Shown here: piece by piece, positions 8,461 to 10,021 of the stretch
Position numbering within the stretch: position 1 is the first letter of the stretch
How the letters are laid out: every line of letters begins with the position of its first letter
Assembly (NCBI GenBank): GCA_030407315.1
Contig: JALQPE010001259.1
Coordinates: 1 to 10,021, forward strand
Direction of reading: 5' to 3'
Source of the DNA: Asparagopsis taxiformis
Taxonomy: Eukaryota > Rhodophyta > Florideophyceae > Bonnemaisoniales > Bonnemaisoniaceae
DNA: 10,021 nt
The notes under the pieces: model-generated
Seen by the model: the letters and a program-made list of their open reading frames with translations, nothing else
What the model was told of the DNA's origin: nothing
Databases searched by the model: none
Position numbers and translations under genes: made by a program

Positions 8461-9559
8461 ATGCTGACAGACATTAAGAAAGAACAATCAATCACATAGG
8501 CTTATAGGCAGTTCAAAAAGGGCATACTCCAACTCATGAAGACGGAAGACCCATTAGCTGTTTTAGAATCAGGAGTATTTGAACAATACTAAAGAGCGAT
8601 CGGTGTAAAGGGAGGGATAAACGAAACAAGATAGAGAGTAAGGAACACTTCCATGAGAGTCGTATAGCTAAGCAGATGATTGATGAGTAGAACGATATTG
8701 CAGTGAAGATAGTGGAGAAGAGATCCCTATCAGCAGACGGATGCCTCAAGGGAGAAGAGAAAATCAAGAAAATTAAGAAAGGCACAATATAGAGCTCATG
8801 ATATGGAGTAACTTAATGGTAGAACAGAAAAGATCACTACTAAAATAGTCTAAGATCATGCAAAACTTACAGACATTCCGACTAAGATAGAATGCTACTC
8901 ATTATACTCCCTAGAAACACAACTCAAGCAATAAGGACTCATCAAACACAAGGTATCAGACTGATGAGCAAGGCAGTGCATCATCGAACACTCAATAAGG
9001 GTCACCTCTCAAGTCATTATTGGCATCAGTGAAGTAGAGGATCAGCCTTAACCCTCAAACAGTAGAATCTGAATTTGAGACACTCCATTAATATCTCTCC
9101 ATCGAAAACTCAAAACAGCTCTAACGGATGAAGGAATTAAGTCAGGAAGTCATACAGTTGAGGAGGAAGGAAAGGGAAATCGGTGAAAAGGAACTGAGTC
9201 TCATAGTCAGGGAAAAGGAACTGAACAGAAGAATAGAGAACTTGAAAGACCAATCCAACAGAGACGCAGAGTAAATGCATAGGAAGGTGTCAGCCCTAAA
9301 ATAGAAGGAAGTAGAGCTCAAGAAGATCATGGGAGCCAAGGTACGAGCATTTGAAGAGGAAAGGATAAAAATGGAGAAAGATTCCGAGGGATCAGCACTG
9401 GACGAGCTATGGCAGAAAGTCAGAATAGATGAGTTAAGGAGAGCTACCCTCTATTCTCTATAAAGATAATCACTGACCCTCCAGTTTAAATAGGAAGAAC
9501 TCGAAGCTCAAGCAGCTTTACAAAATGAAGAAGAAGAATCGGTCATTCTATAGAAGTGA
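8461..9559 (+). CDS. Coiled-coil protein, function unknown (about 352 aa; 5' half splice model uncertain)
   Basis: Exon 1 (8461-8574) and the 3' exon (from 8970 at the latest to TGA 9557-9559) are well supported. A 20-nt intron at 8575-8594 joins them to a middle exon starting SDRCKGRDKRNK. The C-terminal half is strongly heptad-rich and charged (about 9120-9540; for example QLRRKEREIGEKELSL and KQKEVELKKIMGAKVRAFEE), predicting a long coiled coil. Upstream of it is a Ser/Asn/Thr/Gln-rich linker. The simplest route from the middle exon is another 20-nt intron at 8703-8722 (or a 17-nt one at 8687-8703). An alternative with 22- and 25-nt introns reads another frame containing a bZIP-like basic stretch. 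It starts only 41 bp after the preceding gene's stop. No homologue was recognised. Confidence 0.7.
8575..8594 (+). other. 20-nt intron 1 of the coiled-coil gene
   Basis: Starts GTATTT and ends ACTAAAG, phase 0, joining LAVLESG to SDRCKGR. Downstream, the resulting frame is open and lysine/glutamate-rich (KIESKEHFHESRIAKQM), whereas the unspliced frame ends at TGA near 8678. Confidence 0.8.
8703..8722 (+). other. Candidate 20-nt intron 2 of the coiled-coil gene (alternative 8687-8703)
   Basis: Starts GTGAAG and ends AGAAGAG, phase 0. It supplies the 3n+2 shift into the frame that runs uninterrupted to 9559. A 17-nt alternative, GTAGAACGATATTGCAG at 8687-8703, gives the same shift and has better splice ends but an atypical length. 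Confidence 0.45.
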
Positions 9560-9595
9560 TGATGTGTCAAATTAATCAGCCCTGAAACAATCACA
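9560..9595. other. 36-bp spacer between convergent stop codons
   Basis: It separates TGA 9557-9559 (plus) from TGA 9598-9596 (minus). It begins with a second TGA directly after the plus-strand stop. No terminator structure was seen. Confidence 0.75.
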
Positions 9596-10021
9596 TCATC
9601 TCCACCTATAGCAGCCTGGGAAGACGATTCTTCTGATGACAATGTAGATGACTGTGACTACCAGGAACATGAACGATATTTTTATTTTTCTGGTGTTGGC
9701 TGCTTCTTTCTTCTCTAGCTCAGTGAGGAGTATCCCTGCGTTCTGTATTTGGTGATCATATTTCTGGTACATGTCTTCGGTTCCTGTCAGGTTTTCGGAT
9801 GTGTTGTTCAGACTTCCACGTATGTTGACTATGCTTTCTAGGGAGTTGTGTAGTAGGTTGCGTGTTTCACTGAGGTGGTGATTGACTGATTTCATTTCCT
9901 TGATGGCATAGGATGGGTCAGCATGTGCGAACAGGAGTTGTTTTGTGATGCTATGCTTTGTTAGTGACTCATTGTTCTGTTTACTTGCTATTATTATAAA
10001 CTTTTTATGCCTCTGCCTCCC
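9596..10021 (-). CDS. SEC20: Sec20/BNIP1-like Qb-SNARE, C-terminal part (141 residues; truncated at window edge)
   Basis: The frame is open from the right edge of the window to TGA 9598-9596. There is no ATG in the first 42 visible codons, so the start lies outside. The visible part has a helical SNARE-like stretch (about residues 55-112, with NLLHNSLESIVNIRGSL and AGILLTELEKKEAANTRK), then a hydrophobic anchor (about 115-129, ISFMFLVVTVIYIVI), then RRIVFPG and a short basic tail. The end of the anchor, V-I-Y-I-V-I-R-R-I-V-F-P, resembles the Sec20/BNIP1 terminus, and the layout fits the Sec20 domain. Sec20 is an ER-resident Qb-SNARE for retrograde Golgi-to-ER fusion. No TAA/TAG falls in the visible part. 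Another tail-anchored SNARE (Vti1/Gos1 class) is less likely. Confidence 0.75.
   Translation of the reverse strand, partial: GRQRHKKFIIIASKQNNESLTKHSITKQLLFAHADPSYAIKEMKSVNHHLSETRNLLHNSLESIVNIRGSLNNTSENLTGTEDMYQKYDHQIQNAGILLTELEKKEAANTRKIKISFMFLVVTVIYIVIRRIVFPGCYRWR

Noticed and set aside
1..10021. Bacterial genome, or pseudogenes with many stop codons
   Set aside because: Conserved eukaryotic proteins with GT-AG introns, and TAA/TAG only at Gln-compatible positions with consistent TGA ends, show intact genes in a variant code rather than decay.
1..10021. Telomere repeats, tRNA, rRNA, CRISPR array or transposon
   Set aside because: No C4A4-type repeats, cloverleaf-like boxes, rRNA blocks, regular repeat-spacer arrays or terminal inverted repeats were seen by eye. 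A tRNA scan was not possible.

Overview
The window looks like macronuclear DNA of a ciliate. TAA and TAG are read as glutamine and TGA is the only stop. Introns are tiny GT-AG introns, mostly 20-21 nt, and genes are packed with few spare bases. Read with the standard code, most genes appear broken into short pieces. Read with the ciliate code and the small introns removed, nearly the whole window resolves into eight genes, each ending in TGA. The calibration comes from two recognisable conserved proteins. These are an RRM protein (121-629) and V-ATPase subunit C (833-2106), where both the intron boundaries and the TAA/TAG=Gln reading are forced by the protein family. No telomere repeats, tRNA, rRNA or mobile element were seen. 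The species cannot be fixed from this window.

Layout, left to right. (1) RRM RNA-binding protein, +, one 20-nt intron. (2) V-ATPase subunit C, +, introns of 21 and 20 nt. (3) A long, Gln-rich coiled-coil protein of unknown function, 2179-3979, +, with about 29 in-frame TAA/TAG codons. (4) A low-complexity charged protein of unknown function, 4015-5471, -, with its stop only 35 bp from that of gene 3. (5) An unknown helical protein, 5678-7232, +, divergent from gene 4 across a 206-bp shared upstream region. (6) A bZIP-like protein, 7360-8419, +, two 20-nt introns. (7) A coiled-coil protein, 8461-9559, +, whose 5' half has competing splice models, one of which would encode another bZIP-like basic region. 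(8) The C-terminal part of a Sec20/BNIP1-like Qb-SNARE with a tail anchor, 9596 to the window edge, -, with its stop 36 bp from that of gene 7.

The genes do not form a pathway. They are independently transcribed eukaryotic genes: proton pumping (V-ATPase), Golgi-ER membrane fusion (Sec20), RNA binding, possible transcription control (bZIP-like) and four lineage-specific proteins. The main interest lies in genome architecture: the reassigned code and its uneven use between genes, the nearly fixed-length 20-nt introns that all disrupt the reading frame if retained, and the very short convergent spacers.
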